Made by a program: the position numbers and the translations under genes. Positions 34,013-41,946 of a stretch of 44,810 nucleotides of DNA are shown one piece after another (position 1 is the first letter of the stretch; every line of letters begins with the position of its first letter). The stretch spans positions 1 through 44,810 of the forward strand of contig DASUXY010000041.1 of assembly GCA_036377675.1 (NCBI GenBank), given 5' to 3'. Below the pieces are notes generated by a model, which had not been told where the DNA came from, ran no database searches, and saw nothing but the letters and a program-made list of their open reading frames with translations. This DNA comes from DASUXY01 sp036377675 (GTDB lineage: Bacteria > Bacillota > Bacilli > Bacillales > Amphibacillaceae).

Positions 34013-34185
34013 TGATGTATCCACTCCTTCGTTAAAATTTTTTGAAAAGAACACATACACGTTATTTATAACGAGTGTCGCAAATCATTCATTTATTTTC
34101 AACCATTTGACGACTTTTACATATTTAGTTGAATGTTTGCTAGCCATATGTTTGAATAGTGGTACAAGTAAAATATTCATCCATT

Positions 34186-34281
34186 AATATCACTAGGGGA
34201 GCAATTCATATTCATTGCTGAGAAAGATTCGTCTTGACCCTTGGAACCTGATCTAGCTAACACTAGCGGAGGGAAGTGGTT
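34186..34281 (+). promoter_or_regulatory. TPP riboswitch upstream of tenA
   Basis: Contains the conserved thi-box elements in order: CACTAGGGGAGC, GCTGAGA, GACCCTTGGAACCTGATCT and GCGGAGGGAAGTGG. Followed by a terminator at 34316-34350, so thiamine diphosphate should stop transcription before tenA. Confidence 0.96.
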
Positions 34282-34315
34282 AACGGAATGTCGTCATTAA
34301 ATATGCAATCCGTTC

Positions 34316-34350
34316 ACCTATCCCTTGTAGTGGGATAGGTTTTTTATTTT
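34316..34350 (+). terminator. Riboswitch-controlled terminator before tenA
   Basis: ACCTATCCC (34316-34324) pairs with GGGATAGGT (34332-34340), followed by a T-run. Upstream AACGGA/TCCGTT segments may form the competing structure. Confidence 0.9.
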
Positions 34351-34465
34351 AAAAAGGCGAAGTAATTGCATTCGTTCGTATGGAGGTGAGACCAATCTTT
34401 TAACTAATGGGTAATCGAAAACCGGATAAGTGACAATGATATGGACTAAAGGAGAGGAATAAACC

Positions 34466-35164
34466 ATGGAAAATTTATTTACGGACCGTCTATGGAAGCG
34501 TGTCGAACCGATTTGGAAGGCGTATTTAGAACATCCATTTGTCAAAGGGATTGGTGAAGGAACGCTTGATCAAGAAAAGTTTAAGCATTACATGAAACAA
34601 GACTATGTCTATTTAATCGAATATTCGCGTGTGTTTGCATTAGGCAGTGCAAAAGCACCCGATTTAGATACGATGCAAACCTTTGCAGAACTGTTACATG
34701 GTACGCTACATACGGAGATGGATTTGCATCGGTCGTATGCGAGTGAATTTAATATTTCAAAGGAGGAACTCGAAGCTACAGAGCCTTCAGCAACGATGAC
34801 AGCTTACACAAGCTATATGTTAAACGTCTCCCAACGCGGTGGAATTGAAAATGCGACAGCTGCCGTTTTAGCATGTGCGTGGAGTTATAATTATATCGGA
34901 AAAACGCTAGCGACATGGCCAGGGGCAACGGAGCATGAGTTTTATGGAAGATGGGTAAACATGTACGCTTCGGAAGAGTTTACGAAATTAGCCAACTACT
35001 GTATTGATTTAATGAATAAACTTGCTGAAGGAAAACCAGAACACGAATTAGCTGCGTTAGAAGATATTGTTGTGAAAACGAGTTATTTTGAATATATGTT
35101 TTGGGATATGGCTGAAAACCAATCGATGTGGCCAGTTGAAGTCGGAGAAACTTCCGTACGATAG
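34466..35164 (+). CDS. tenA: Aminopyrimidine aminohydrolase TenA
   Basis: A 232-residue helical enzyme that hydrolyses aminomethyl-pyrimidine breakdown products of thiamine to hydroxymethyl-pyrimidine for reuse. The catalytic cysteine is in VLACAWSYNYIG (about residue 137) and the late glutamate in SYFEYMFWDM. Length is normal. ATG 34466 has GGAGAGGAATAA upstream. It stands alone, whereas B. subtilis has tenA leading a tenA-tenI-thiO-thiS-thiG-thiF-thiD operon; here none of the thiazole-synthesis genes follow. Controlled by the riboswitch and terminator just upstream. Confidence 0.95.
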   Translation: MENLFTDRLWKRVEPIWKAYLEHPFVKGIGEGTLDQEKFKHYMKQDYVYLIEYSRVFALGSAKAPDLDTMQTFAELLHGTLHTEMDLHRSYASEFNISKEELEATEPSATMTAYTSYMLNVSQRGGIENATAAVLACAWSYNYIGKTLATWPGATEHEFYGRWVNMYASEEFTKLANYCIDLMNKLAEGKPEHELAALEDIVVKTSYFEYMFWDMAENQSMWPVEVGETSVR

Positions 35165-35183
35165 GGCGGAAGGGCTGCGAAAT

Positions 35184-35224
35184 CGAACCACCTTAACGTT
35201 TGTGTTAGGGTGGTTCGTTTTATT
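35184..35224 (+). terminator. Terminator of tenA
   Basis: CGAACCACCTTAAC pairs with GTTAGGGTGGTTCG and is followed by TTTTATTTT. Confidence 0.88.
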
Positions 35225-35327
35225 TTGTTATGACATCAAGATTGAGCGACAGTTGTGGCTGATGATTATGCAACATATGATTGAAGAACACTGTTCGTTC
35301 ATTGTTAAATGTTCGTCATCTTAAAAT

Positions 35328-35365
35328 CCCTTTACGCTGGTTTTTTTTGAGTCCAACGTAAAGGG
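35328..35365 (-). terminator. Terminator of the thiW-thiD-thiM-thiE operon
   Basis: CCCTTTACGCTGG (35328-35340) pairs with CCAACGTAAAGGG (35353-35365) with one imperfect position. It lies 25 nt beyond the thiE stop on the minus strand. Confidence 0.8.
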
Positions 35366-35390
35366 TCGCTTTGTTTAACAAGGGTGTTTA

Positions 35391-36008
35391 TTACAATCCA
35401 GCAACGGCTTGTTGAATATTTTTTGCTTTTGTCACCGCGGAAATGAAGGATACCCCATCTGCACCGGCATCGATGACCGAAGCGGCATTCGTCGTGTTCA
35501 TCCCGCCAATCCCGACAATAGGTAAGTGAGGAAACTGTTTGCGTAATGTCTTAATCCACTCAACCCCAACAGGTTTTTTATCCGGCTTTGTTGGTGTCTC
35601 AAAAATTGGACCTGCTCCGACGTAGTCAACTAAATCAATCGGGCTTCGGTTTACTTCTTCGATATTGGAAACGGAAAGTCCAATCCATTTATTTGGAAAA
35701 CGTTCGCGTACTTTTTCGACGGGTGTATCGCTCTGTCCGACATGGATGCCATCCGCTTGAAGCGGCTCGACGAGATTGACGTCGTCATTAACGATGAATA
35801 CAATATCGTGTTCATAACAAATGTCTCGCAATCGTTTGCCGAGTTCGATTTGCTGTTTCCCGGTAAGGGCGTTTGCTCCTTTTTCTCGGTATTGAAAAGC
35901 AGTAATTCCCGCTTCGATGGCTTCGGTTAAAATTTTTTCTGGATCTCGATTGCAATCCTGACTGCCCATAATGAAATACTTTCTGAGTTTTTGTTGCAAC
36001 GTTTCCAT
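35391..36008 (-). CDS. thiE: Thiamine phosphate synthase ThiE
   Basis: A 205-residue TIM-barrel enzyme joining hydroxymethyl-pyrimidine diphosphate and thiazole phosphate to thiamine phosphate. Typical blocks: the diphosphate-binding AFQYREKG, FIVNDDVNLVEPLQADGIHV, GQSD, GPIFETPTK and VGIGGMN. Last gene of the operon; its ATG directly abuts the thiM stop, with GGAAG 7 nt upstream inside thiM. Normal length, no missing residues seen. Confidence 0.96.
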   Translation of the reverse strand: METLQQKLRKYFIMGSQDCNRDPEKILTEAIEAGITAFQYREKGANALTGKQQIELGKRLRDICYEHDIVFIVNDDVNLVEPLQADGIHVGQSDTPVEKVRERFPNKWIGLSVSNIEEVNRSPIDLVDYVGAGPIFETPTKPDKKPVGVEWIKTLRKQFPHLPIVGIGGMNTTNAASVIDAGADGVSFISAVTKAKNIQQAVAGL

Positions 36009-36785
36009 CTACAATCTTCCTTTCAATGTACGTACATCGTAAGATAAAGCATCAATGAAGCGAGGCTTAAATGATCCTGGGCCGGCCACACCTTCATGAG
36101 CGGCAGCATACTCAGCAGCTAAACCGTAAAATGTGACTGCCGATAAAAGCTGGTCCTCAATGGAATCATCTGTCGTTAAGCAGGCGGCGATAATCGATCC
36201 TAATAAGCACCCTCCACCGGTCACTTTCGTTAAAAAGGGGTGTCCTGTTGTATTTTCGAAGACATGATCTCCCGTACAAATGAAGTCGGTTTTCCCGGTT
36301 ACGATAACAGCAGTGGCATATTTTTTGGCTGCTTGTTGGGCAATATCTTCCATATTTCCACCATCGGTTGAGTCGACACCTTTCACTTTCCAAGGGATAT
36401 CGACGAGGTGAGCGACTTCTCCGGCATTTCCCTTAATGACAGTCGGTTGTACGTGCTGCATAATTTCTTGAATCGCCTCAGAACGAAAAGGAGTCGCAGC
36501 GACACCAACCGGATCGAGAACGACTGGTTTTTCGCGTTCATTTGCCGCTTTTCCTGCCGCAATCATGGCCGGAAGCTCTTCTTTCGTCAATGTGCCGATA
36601 TTGATAAAAACACCATCAGCTCCTGAAGCCATATCTTTTGCTTCTTCTTTTGCCTTGGCCATGACAGGGCTTGCACCAAAGGAGAGTAGACCATTGGCAA
36701 CAAAGTTCATGACGACTTGATTGATGAGATGGTGAATCAACGGATTGTTGTTGCGGACGTGATGGATGATGGATTCTTTCACCAT
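36009..36785 (-). CDS. thiM: Hydroxyethylthiazole kinase ThiM
   Basis: A 258-residue ribokinase-fold enzyme that phosphorylates the thiazole alcohol for salvage. Key blocks: NFVANGLLSFGASPVMA at the substrate site, VVLDPVGVAAT, VIKGNAGEV and the catalytic-cysteine/anion-hole loop VTGGGCLLGS (cysteine near residue 194). It starts 2 nt after the thiD stop with GGTGAG as ribosome site. Its presence, and the lack of thiG-type genes here, points to a thiazole-salvage emphasis for this operon. Confidence 0.96.
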   Translation of the reverse strand: MVKESIIHHVRNNNPLIHHLINQVVMNFVANGLLSFGASPVMAKAKEEAKDMASGADGVFINIGTLTKEELPAMIAAGKAANEREKPVVLDPVGVAATPFRSEAIQEIMQHVQPTVIKGNAGEVAHLVDIPWKVKGVDSTDGGNMEDIAQQAAKKYATAVIVTGKTDFICTGDHVFENTTGHPFLTKVTGGGCLLGSIIAACLTTDDSIEDQLLSAVTFYGLAAEYAAAHEGVAGPGSFKPRFIDALSYDVRTLKGRL

Positions 36786-36787
36786 AT

Positions 36788-37585
36788 TTACTCACCAATC
36801 CTTGGAGCCCAATGATTCGTTGGTCCACTCCCATGACCGATGTCCAACGAATGTTGAATGGCAGACGTTACATATTGCTTCGCACGCTTCACAGCTTCAA
36901 CTAAAGGAATGCCTTGACTCATATAAGCGGTAATGGCAGCGGATAATGTGCATCCGGTACCGTGTGTATTTTTCGTATCAACTCGACGAGCGGAAAAGGT
37001 GTGAATCTTGTTTCCATCATATAAAAAGTCAACGGCATCTCCTTGTAAATGTCCCCCTTTAACGAGAGCGGACTGAGCGCCATGTTTCGTGACGATTTGC
37101 TCAGCGGCCTCTTTCATATCCTCTTCATCCGTAATTTTTTCCCCGGTAATGTTTTCTGCCTCGGGTATGTTTGGGGTAACGACCGCTGTCTGTGGTAACA
37201 GTTCATCGCGTAAAAAGTCTTGGGCATTTTCAGCGATGAGCGGGTCCCCACTCGTAGCAACCATAACAGGGTCCATAATGTACGGTGCGTCGAATTTCTT
37301 TATGTTACGAGCGATGACTTTCATCATATCAATATTGGCAATCATGCCCGTTTTAAAGGCATGTACGGGAATGTCAGAAATCACGGACTCCAATTGTCTT
37401 TCAATCATCTCTAAGGGAAGGTGATGGACATCTTGAACACCTGTCGTATTTTGGGCAACAACCGTTGTGATGACAGACATTCCATAAGACTTTAATTCTT
37501 GAAATGTTTTTAAATCAGCCTGAATGCCTGCTCCTCCACTCGGGTCCGTTCCTGCGATCGTAAGTGCACATGAAATCTGTTTCAT
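36788..37585 (-). CDS. thiD: Hydroxymethylpyrimidine (phosphate) kinase ThiD
   Basis: A 265-residue ribokinase-fold kinase acting twice on hydroxymethyl-pyrimidine to give the diphosphate. The opening ALTIAGTDPSGGAGIQADLK, MDPVMVATSGD, TPNIPEAE and the anion-hole loop THGTGCTLSAAI are diagnostic. ATG 37585 follows GGAGG at 9 nt. Second gene of the operon after thiW. The family also includes pyridoxine kinases, but the neighbours make the thiamine role clear. Confidence 0.95.
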   Translation of the reverse strand: MKQISCALTIAGTDPSGGAGIQADLKTFQELKSYGMSVITTVVAQNTTGVQDVHHLPLEMIERQLESVISDIPVHAFKTGMIANIDMMKVIARNIKKFDAPYIMDPVMVATSGDPLIAENAQDFLRDELLPQTAVVTPNIPEAENITGEKITDEEDMKEAAEQIVTKHGAQSALVKGGHLQGDAVDFLYDGNKIHTFSARRVDTKNTHGTGCTLSAAITAYMSQGIPLVEAVKRAKQYVTSAIQHSLDIGHGSGPTNHWAPRIGE

Positions 37586-37675
37586 TGGTTATGTCCTCCT
37601 CTAGTAATAGTCGTACTTTTATAGCACTTTTCATACATGTGAAATATGAGTTCGTTTTAAACTGAATTAAATCGT

Positions 37676-38182
37676 CTATGATGAGCTACGCGTCGTCATG
37701 TGTTGAAACGTATTTGTTTTCTGTAAGCGAGCGGCAAGAATCCAGCCGATGAGAGCACCTGTCATGCTACTCGTCAAAAACGAAGGCATAAAAAAGAGTG
37801 CTCCAACTGAGCTTCCCATGAGTATTTTAGCGAAAGGAACAGAAAATAAAGAGCCGATGAGTCCTGTACCAATCGCCTCGCCAAGAGCTGCCCAGCCAAC
37901 TTTTTTAAACCTTTTATAAAAATAGCCGGCTACAAACGCTCCAAACATGCCACCTGGAAAAGCTAGTAATGTGCCAAGGCCGAGCATGTTACGAATGAGC
38001 GCAATCATCCCGGCGATGATCACAGCAGGTCCAGGTCCTAATAAGACTGCTGCCATCACATTGACAGCATGTTGAACAGGGTAAGCCTTAGCAATTCCTG
38101 CTGGAAACCAAAGCAGGTGGGATCCCAATGTTCCAATTGCCACAAAAACGGCCATTGTTGTCAGTAATGTTGTACGATTCAA
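37676..38182 (-). CDS. thiW: ThiW, thiamine-precursor ECF transporter substrate-binding subunit
   Basis: A 168-residue, five- to six-helix membrane protein of the ThiW family, a substrate-specific S component of energy-coupling-factor importers predicted to bring in thiazole precursor. Conserved blocks: GSHLLWFPAGIAKAYPVQHA, NVMAAVLLGPGPAVI and FPGGMFGAFVAGY. The energizing EcfA/A'/T subunits are not in the window and are presumably shared. Start is TTG 38182, with AGAAGGTG 7 nt upstream. It is the first gene after the TPP riboswitch; co-transcription with thiM supports thiazole as cargo. Confidence 0.93.
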   Translation of the reverse strand: MNRTTLLTTMAVFVAIGTLGSHLLWFPAGIAKAYPVQHAVNVMAAVLLGPGPAVIIAGMIALIRNMLGLGTLLAFPGGMFGAFVAGYFYKRFKKVGWAALGEAIGTGLIGSLFSVPFAKILMGSSVGALFFMPSFLTSSMTGALIGWILAARLQKTNTFQHMTTRSSS

Positions 38183-38252
38183 TGATAGACACCTTCTTTC
38201 ATATGAGGATCACCACGGATGATTGCATAATGCTACATTATTTTTATAACAA

Positions 38253-38284
38253 TAAAAAGCCAGATTCATTCTATGAACCTGGCT
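38253..38284 (-). terminator. Riboswitch-controlled terminator before thiW
   Basis: On the minus strand AGCCAGGTTCA pairs with TGAATCTGGCT and is followed by TTTTTATT, between the TPP riboswitch and thiW. Confidence 0.88.
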
Positions 38285-38317
38285 AGCTTACGTTGAAATA
38301 GACTAGACATCCTTCGT

Positions 38318-38415
38318 CTAACCACTTCCCTACGCTGGCATCATCCAGATCAGGTTCATAAGAGTTGGTGAACGTATGCCACCTCTCAGCCCTAGAAATA
38401 GGGCACCCCTAGTAG
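38318..38415 (-). promoter_or_regulatory. TPP riboswitch upstream of thiW
   Basis: Read on the minus strand: ACTAGGGGTGCCC, GGGCTGAGAGGTGG, an ACC-type turn with CTGATCTGGATGATGCCAGC, then GTAGGGAAGTGG. All thi-box elements are present, with a terminator behind it. Confidence 0.95.
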
Positions 38416-38929
38416 TTTCAATGATTTTATGTTCGGTCATTCATTTAGTTTAAGGATATCATAATGAGGTGTATCTGTCATCGGAAGATCCTTCGGTAGA
38501 AAGATGAGTATAAAATGAGAACGTAGCGTTTTTTAGCGGTGTTGAATCGTTTTATTGTTTCAAAAGCTTTTTTTAATGGAGTATGTAGATAAGCCTCATG
38601 GTGCATTAAAATGACAGTGAAAAATTGAAGAGGCACATACATTTTAAACCATAACATAAATCATAGATAAATGAAGTTGACGTCAATGGATTTGTTATTG
38701 CCAATACAAGTTGTCCGTTATACAATGAAATCAGAAATTAGACTGGCGCTGTTAGGACACCCCCTGAACGACGAGATTCCGGTGGGTTCAATTCGATAAA
38801 GATGCGATGGTGATATTTAACACGTACGAAAACGATGCACAATCCAGATGAAATGAAACGATTTCCGAACAAAGAGCAACGTCCGCAGTCGGTATGTCGA
38901 TATTAAAGATAAGCGGGAAAGGTGATTTG
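38416..38929. other. Gap between the thiW riboswitch and the ABC/LytTR module
   Basis: No intact gene. On the plus strand 38735-38800 reads RLALLGHPLNDEIPVGSIR before a stop, possibly a decayed coding piece. Promoter-like TTGACG (about 38677) and TATACA (about 38719) are too far apart to pair with each other. LytTR sites, normally paired short imperfect repeats, would be expected here; I could not point to a convincing pair by eye. Confidence 0.3.
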
Positions 38930-39976
38930 ATGAATGTATTATCAATTGAAAATATAGAAAAGCACAGTCGGGACACCGTTTTGTTTCCTTCCGTAAGTTT
39001 ATCAATGTCCACACACGAAATCCTCGCCATCCATTGTAGTTTAAATGTACGCAATGTTTTGTTAGGTATATTTATTGGAGAAAATTGCCTCTCGAGTGGC
39101 GATGTTTTTTTAAACGGTGAAAATATATCCTCACTTACAAACAATCATAAGCATATCACGCAGCAAGTAGGGATTTGTTTTTTTAATGACGGATTGTATG
39201 AACGGTTGACGGTCATCGATCATTTAACCTTTTACAAAGGGTTATTTCACTCTGATCAAACGATTGATCAAGTCCTACATGATATACAATTAGCAACGAA
39301 AAAACATCTACCTGTAAAAAAACTAACTTTTTCCGAACAGAAGAGGATTCAATTTGCTCGCTTATTGTTGCAAAACCCTAGTTTGTTTATCTTTGAAGAA
39401 CCTGATTTGAACATCGACCTAGAAACGAAACAAATTTTTTTACAGATCGTGAAAAGATTGCAACAAGATGACAAAAGCATCCTCGTGTTAACGAGTAATC
39501 TGGAAAGCGCCATTACCGTAGCTAATCGTGTATATCGTTTGGATGAAAAAGGATTACATGTTGTGCCCATCGATGGTGAAAATCACCAACGAGATCATCA
39601 AGCGAAAGATTTCGAACAAGTGAAAAGACAGGCGCTTGAATTTCAGAAAATTCCTACGAAAACTAACGACAAAATGGTCTTATTTGATCCGCCAGAAATT
39701 GATTACATCGACAGTAAAGAAGGTCAAGTCTATCTATACATTAAAGGTGAGGCATTTCCAACAACTTTTACGTTGCAGGAATTGGAGGAACGTTTAATAT
39801 ATTATGGTTTTTTTAGATGTCACCGTTCGTATATTGTCAATTTACAAAAAGTACGAGAAGTGATTACATGGACGCGAAATAGTTTTAATTTAATATTAGA
39901 TGACGATCCCAAGTCATCGATTCCATTGTCCAAGGCAAAAATGAGCCAATTAAAGGAGATGTTGGGGCTTAAATAA
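38930..39976 (+). CDS. Degenerate ABC ATPase-LytTR fusion regulator
   Basis: A 348-residue soluble protein. Residues ~1-215 align in outline with an ABC nucleotide-binding domain, but the Walker A loop is gone (CSLNVRNVLL in its place), the signature is altered (LTFSEQKRIQFARLLL) and the switch histidine is replaced (VLTSNLE). The Walker B side survives as LFIFEEP. Residues ~245-345 form a LytTR DNA-binding domain (DYIDSKEGQVYLYIKG, FRCHRSYIVNLQKV, SIPLSKAKMSQLKEML). It is therefore probably a transcription factor using a dead ATPase as a docking or sensing domain, and the active ATPase-permease pair downstream is its likely target and partner. ATG 38930 follows GAAAGGTGAT. Confidence 0.88.
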   Translation: MNVLSIENIEKHSRDTVLFPSVSLSMSTHEILAIHCSLNVRNVLLGIFIGENCLSSGDVFLNGENISSLTNNHKHITQQVGICFFNDGLYERLTVIDHLTFYKGLFHSDQTIDQVLHDIQLATKKHLPVKKLTFSEQKRIQFARLLLQNPSLFIFEEPDLNIDLETKQIFLQIVKRLQQDDKSILVLTSNLESAITVANRVYRLDEKGLHVVPIDGENHQRDHQAKDFEQVKRQALEFQKIPTKTNDKMVLFDPPEIDYIDSKEGQVYLYIKGEAFPTTFTLQELEERLIYYGFFRCHRSYIVNLQKVREVITWTRNSFNLILDDDPKSSIPLSKAKMSQLKEMLGLK

Positions 39977-39992
39977 GCATCATTCAACGTAA

Positions 39993-40036
39993 AAATACGC
40001 TGTTCACGGAAAATATGCTGCGTTTACTGCGTATTT
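39993..40036 (+). other. Hairpin between the LytTR-fusion gene and the ABC genes
   Basis: AAATACGC (39993-40000) pairs with GCGTATTT (40029-40036) around a 28-nt loop, followed by a T-rich stretch. It may partly terminate or process the transcript so the regulator and exporter are made in different amounts. Confidence 0.5.
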
Positions 40037-40088
40037 CCTTTATTCTTAGGATGGTCGACACATGATTGAAGAACAAGGAGGCAAGCGT

Positions 40089-40937
40089 GTGGAAACGATT
40101 ATTGAAGTGAAATCATTAAAAAAAGTGTTTGGTAACGATGTCGCTTTAGAAGATGTCAGTTTTCAAGTGAAAAGAGGAGAAACATTTGGTTTTCTCGGAC
40201 CGAGTGGCTCAGGAAAAACGACAACGATAAAAATTTTGACCGGGCAGCTTTCACCTACATCCGGTGAAGCGTATGTTTTTAATCGGTCATCTGCATCTTT
40301 CAAGACAGCCCATTTTCGTAGAAACTTCGGTGTTCTTACCGACAACAGTGGATTATATGATCGATTATCGATCTATGATAATTTAAAACTATACAGCGGT
40401 CTATACGGTGTAGATCATCAACGTATTCGTGAAGTGCTGGAAATGGTAAACCTTGAAAAGGAACAGACAAAGGTCATTGCTAAGCTTTCGAAAGGCATGA
40501 AACAACGGGTTCTACTGGCGCGCGCTTTTTTACATGAACCGAAGCTATTATTTTTGGATGAACCAACATCAGCGCTTGATCCAGCAAATGCAAAGCATAT
40601 TCATAACGGATTAAAAGCGTTAAATGAACGAGGAACGACCATTTTTTTAACAACCCATGATATGTATGAAGCGGAGACGTTATGCAACCGGATAGCTTTT
40701 TTGCACCGGGGAAAAATTCAGCTACTTGATCAACCAAAATCACTACGGCGACAATTTTCCAATGCCAATATGATGATTGAATTGAAGAACGGGCGTGAGT
40801 TGTTGATACCGACTGGCCCTCAAAGCGCTGATACAGTGTACAAATACATGGTTGCGGATGAAATTATCTCCATCCATACGGATGAACCGACCTTAGGCGA
40901 TATTTTTCTGGAAGTAACGGGGAGGGAGTTAGTATGA
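40089..40937 (+). CDS. ABC exporter ATPase, partner of LytTR-fusion regulator
   Basis: A 282-residue ABC ATPase with all motifs: Walker A GPSGSGKTT, signature LSKGMKQRVLLARA, Walker B LLFLDEP and switch histidine in LTTHD. It resembles multidrug/bacteriocin-type exporter ATPases that pair with ABC-2 permeases. The Q-loop region (LTDNSGLYDRLSIYDNLKLY) is similar to the equivalent stretch of the degenerate ATPase upstream, suggesting that the latter arose by duplication of such a gene. I place the start at GTG 40089, 7 nt after AAGGAGG (40075-40081); an in-frame ATG at 40062 would add nine residues with a weaker site. Overlaps the permease gene by four bases. Confidence 0.9.
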   Translation: METIIEVKSLKKVFGNDVALEDVSFQVKRGETFGFLGPSGSGKTTTIKILTGQLSPTSGEAYVFNRSSASFKTAHFRRNFGVLTDNSGLYDRLSIYDNLKLYSGLYGVDHQRIREVLEMVNLEKEQTKVIAKLSKGMKQRVLLARAFLHEPKLLFLDEPTSALDPANAKHIHNGLKALNERGTTIFLTTHDMYEAETLCNRIAFLHRGKIQLLDQPKSLRRQFSNANMMIELKNGRELLIPTGPQSADTVYKYMVADEIISIHTDEPTLGDIFLEVTGRELV

Positions 40938-41647
40938 ATATTTCATTGAGACGGGTCTATGCCATTTTTCAAAAGGATGTTAAAGATATGATGAAAAACT
41001 TGTACGTTTCAACGGCACTTCTGATGCCCCTTTTGTTGGCAGCCTTTTATGGGAAAGTTTATGAAGAGCTCCCTCTAGAAGCCCATTTTTTAGTGATTAA
41101 CCTTACATTTGTCATGATCGGTGCATATGTCCAAAGTGCCTTAATCGCCGAAGAAAAAGAAAAAAACACGCTACGTGGACTTATGTTATCACCAGCGACG
41201 ATCCCGGAAATCCTTGGTGGAAAAAGTTTAGTTACTTTTATCGTTACCATCATTACGATAGTGATTTGTTCCATGCTGATGAGGTATGAACCAACTCATT
41301 TATTTTCCATTGCAATTGCGATGATTATTTCAGTGCTTTTTTATATCGCTTTGGGAACGCTCATCGGATTACTATCAAAATCAGCCGTTGAGGCATCTGT
41401 CATCATGTTACCGATGTTTTTCTTGTTTGGTTTTGGTACATTTATCGAAATGATCATTGAAAAGTATCCGACCTTGGCATTTGCGAAGTACTTACCGAAT
41501 ATCCAACTTTTGGAGTTTGCTAAAAACATCCAAGCAGGCCAGTCCATGAACGAAAGTTGGTTACCATTGGTTGTCATATTCGCCTGGGCGGTGGGCATGT
41601 CCATGTTGACAGTGATTGTTTTTCGGAAAAAAGAAATGGATGACTAG
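40934..41647 (+). CDS. ABC-2 type permease
   Basis: A 237-residue membrane protein with about six helices in the ABC-2 arrangement: a helix near residues 20-40, EEKEKNTLRGLMLSPATIPE as the coupling segment between helices 2 and 3, and three or more helices to the end. It begins inside the stop of the ATPase gene (ATGA), so the two are co-translated and should form the export pore. Substrate unknown; antimicrobial peptides, small toxins or lipids are the usual cargoes of comparable systems. A perfect terminator follows. Confidence 0.88.
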   Translation: MNISLRRVYAIFQKDVKDMMKNLYVSTALLMPLLLAAFYGKVYEELPLEAHFLVINLTFVMIGAYVQSALIAEEKEKNTLRGLMLSPATIPEILGGKSLVTFIVTIITIVICSMLMRYEPTHLFSIAIAMIISVLFYIALGTLIGLLSKSAVEASVIMLPMFFLFGFGTFIEMIIEKYPTLAFAKYLPNIQLLEFAKNIQAGQSMNESWLPLVVIFAWAVGMSMLTVIVFRKKEMDD

Positions 41648-41679
41648 AACGGACTTAGTCCATATTTCAAGCCAACGAT

Positions 41680-41714
41680 AAAAGCTGTCATTTTGAGAAT
41701 GACAGCTTTTAAAG
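41680..41714. terminator. Terminator after the ABC module
   Basis: A 13-bp perfect stem: AAAAGCTGTCATT (41680-41692) and AATGACAGCTTTT (41698-41710). Works for the ABC genes and possibly for the convergent small gene. Confidence 0.9.
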
Positions 41715-41757
41715 ATCACGACTTTAATATAAAATGGACTGCGATGCATTAAATCGA

Positions 41758-41925
41758 TCAGTAATATAGTGCATCGGTTTTATGACACTTTACGCACCTT
41801 CCGAAATTTTCATCATACGTAAATTGATGCTCACAATTTTCTTGAATTTTTTGTAACTTACTTTTTAAAAAAGAGAGATGTTCTTCTGTTCGCTTAATTT
41901 CTTGCTCAATTTTTTGTGCAACCAT
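41758..41925 (-). CDS. Small coiled-coil/zinc-ribbon-like protein
   Basis: A 55-residue protein. Residues ~5-35 are an amphipathic, charged helix (IEQEIKRTEEHLSFLKSKLQ) of coiled-coil type. The C-terminal third carries Cys-x-His ... Cys-x-x-Cys (NCEHQF and RCVKCHK), a likely zinc site. ATG 41925 is preceded by a very strong GGAGGAGGGG site 5 nt away, which lies just beyond the thiC stop, so it is probably co-expressed with thiC. I do not know the family; homologues in other Bacillaceae would be expected. Confidence 0.7.
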   Translation of the reverse strand: MVAQKIEQEIKRTEEHLSFLKSKLQKIQENCEHQFTYDENFGRCVKCHKTDALYY

Positions 41926-41946
41926 TCGAACCCCTCCTCCGTTCAA

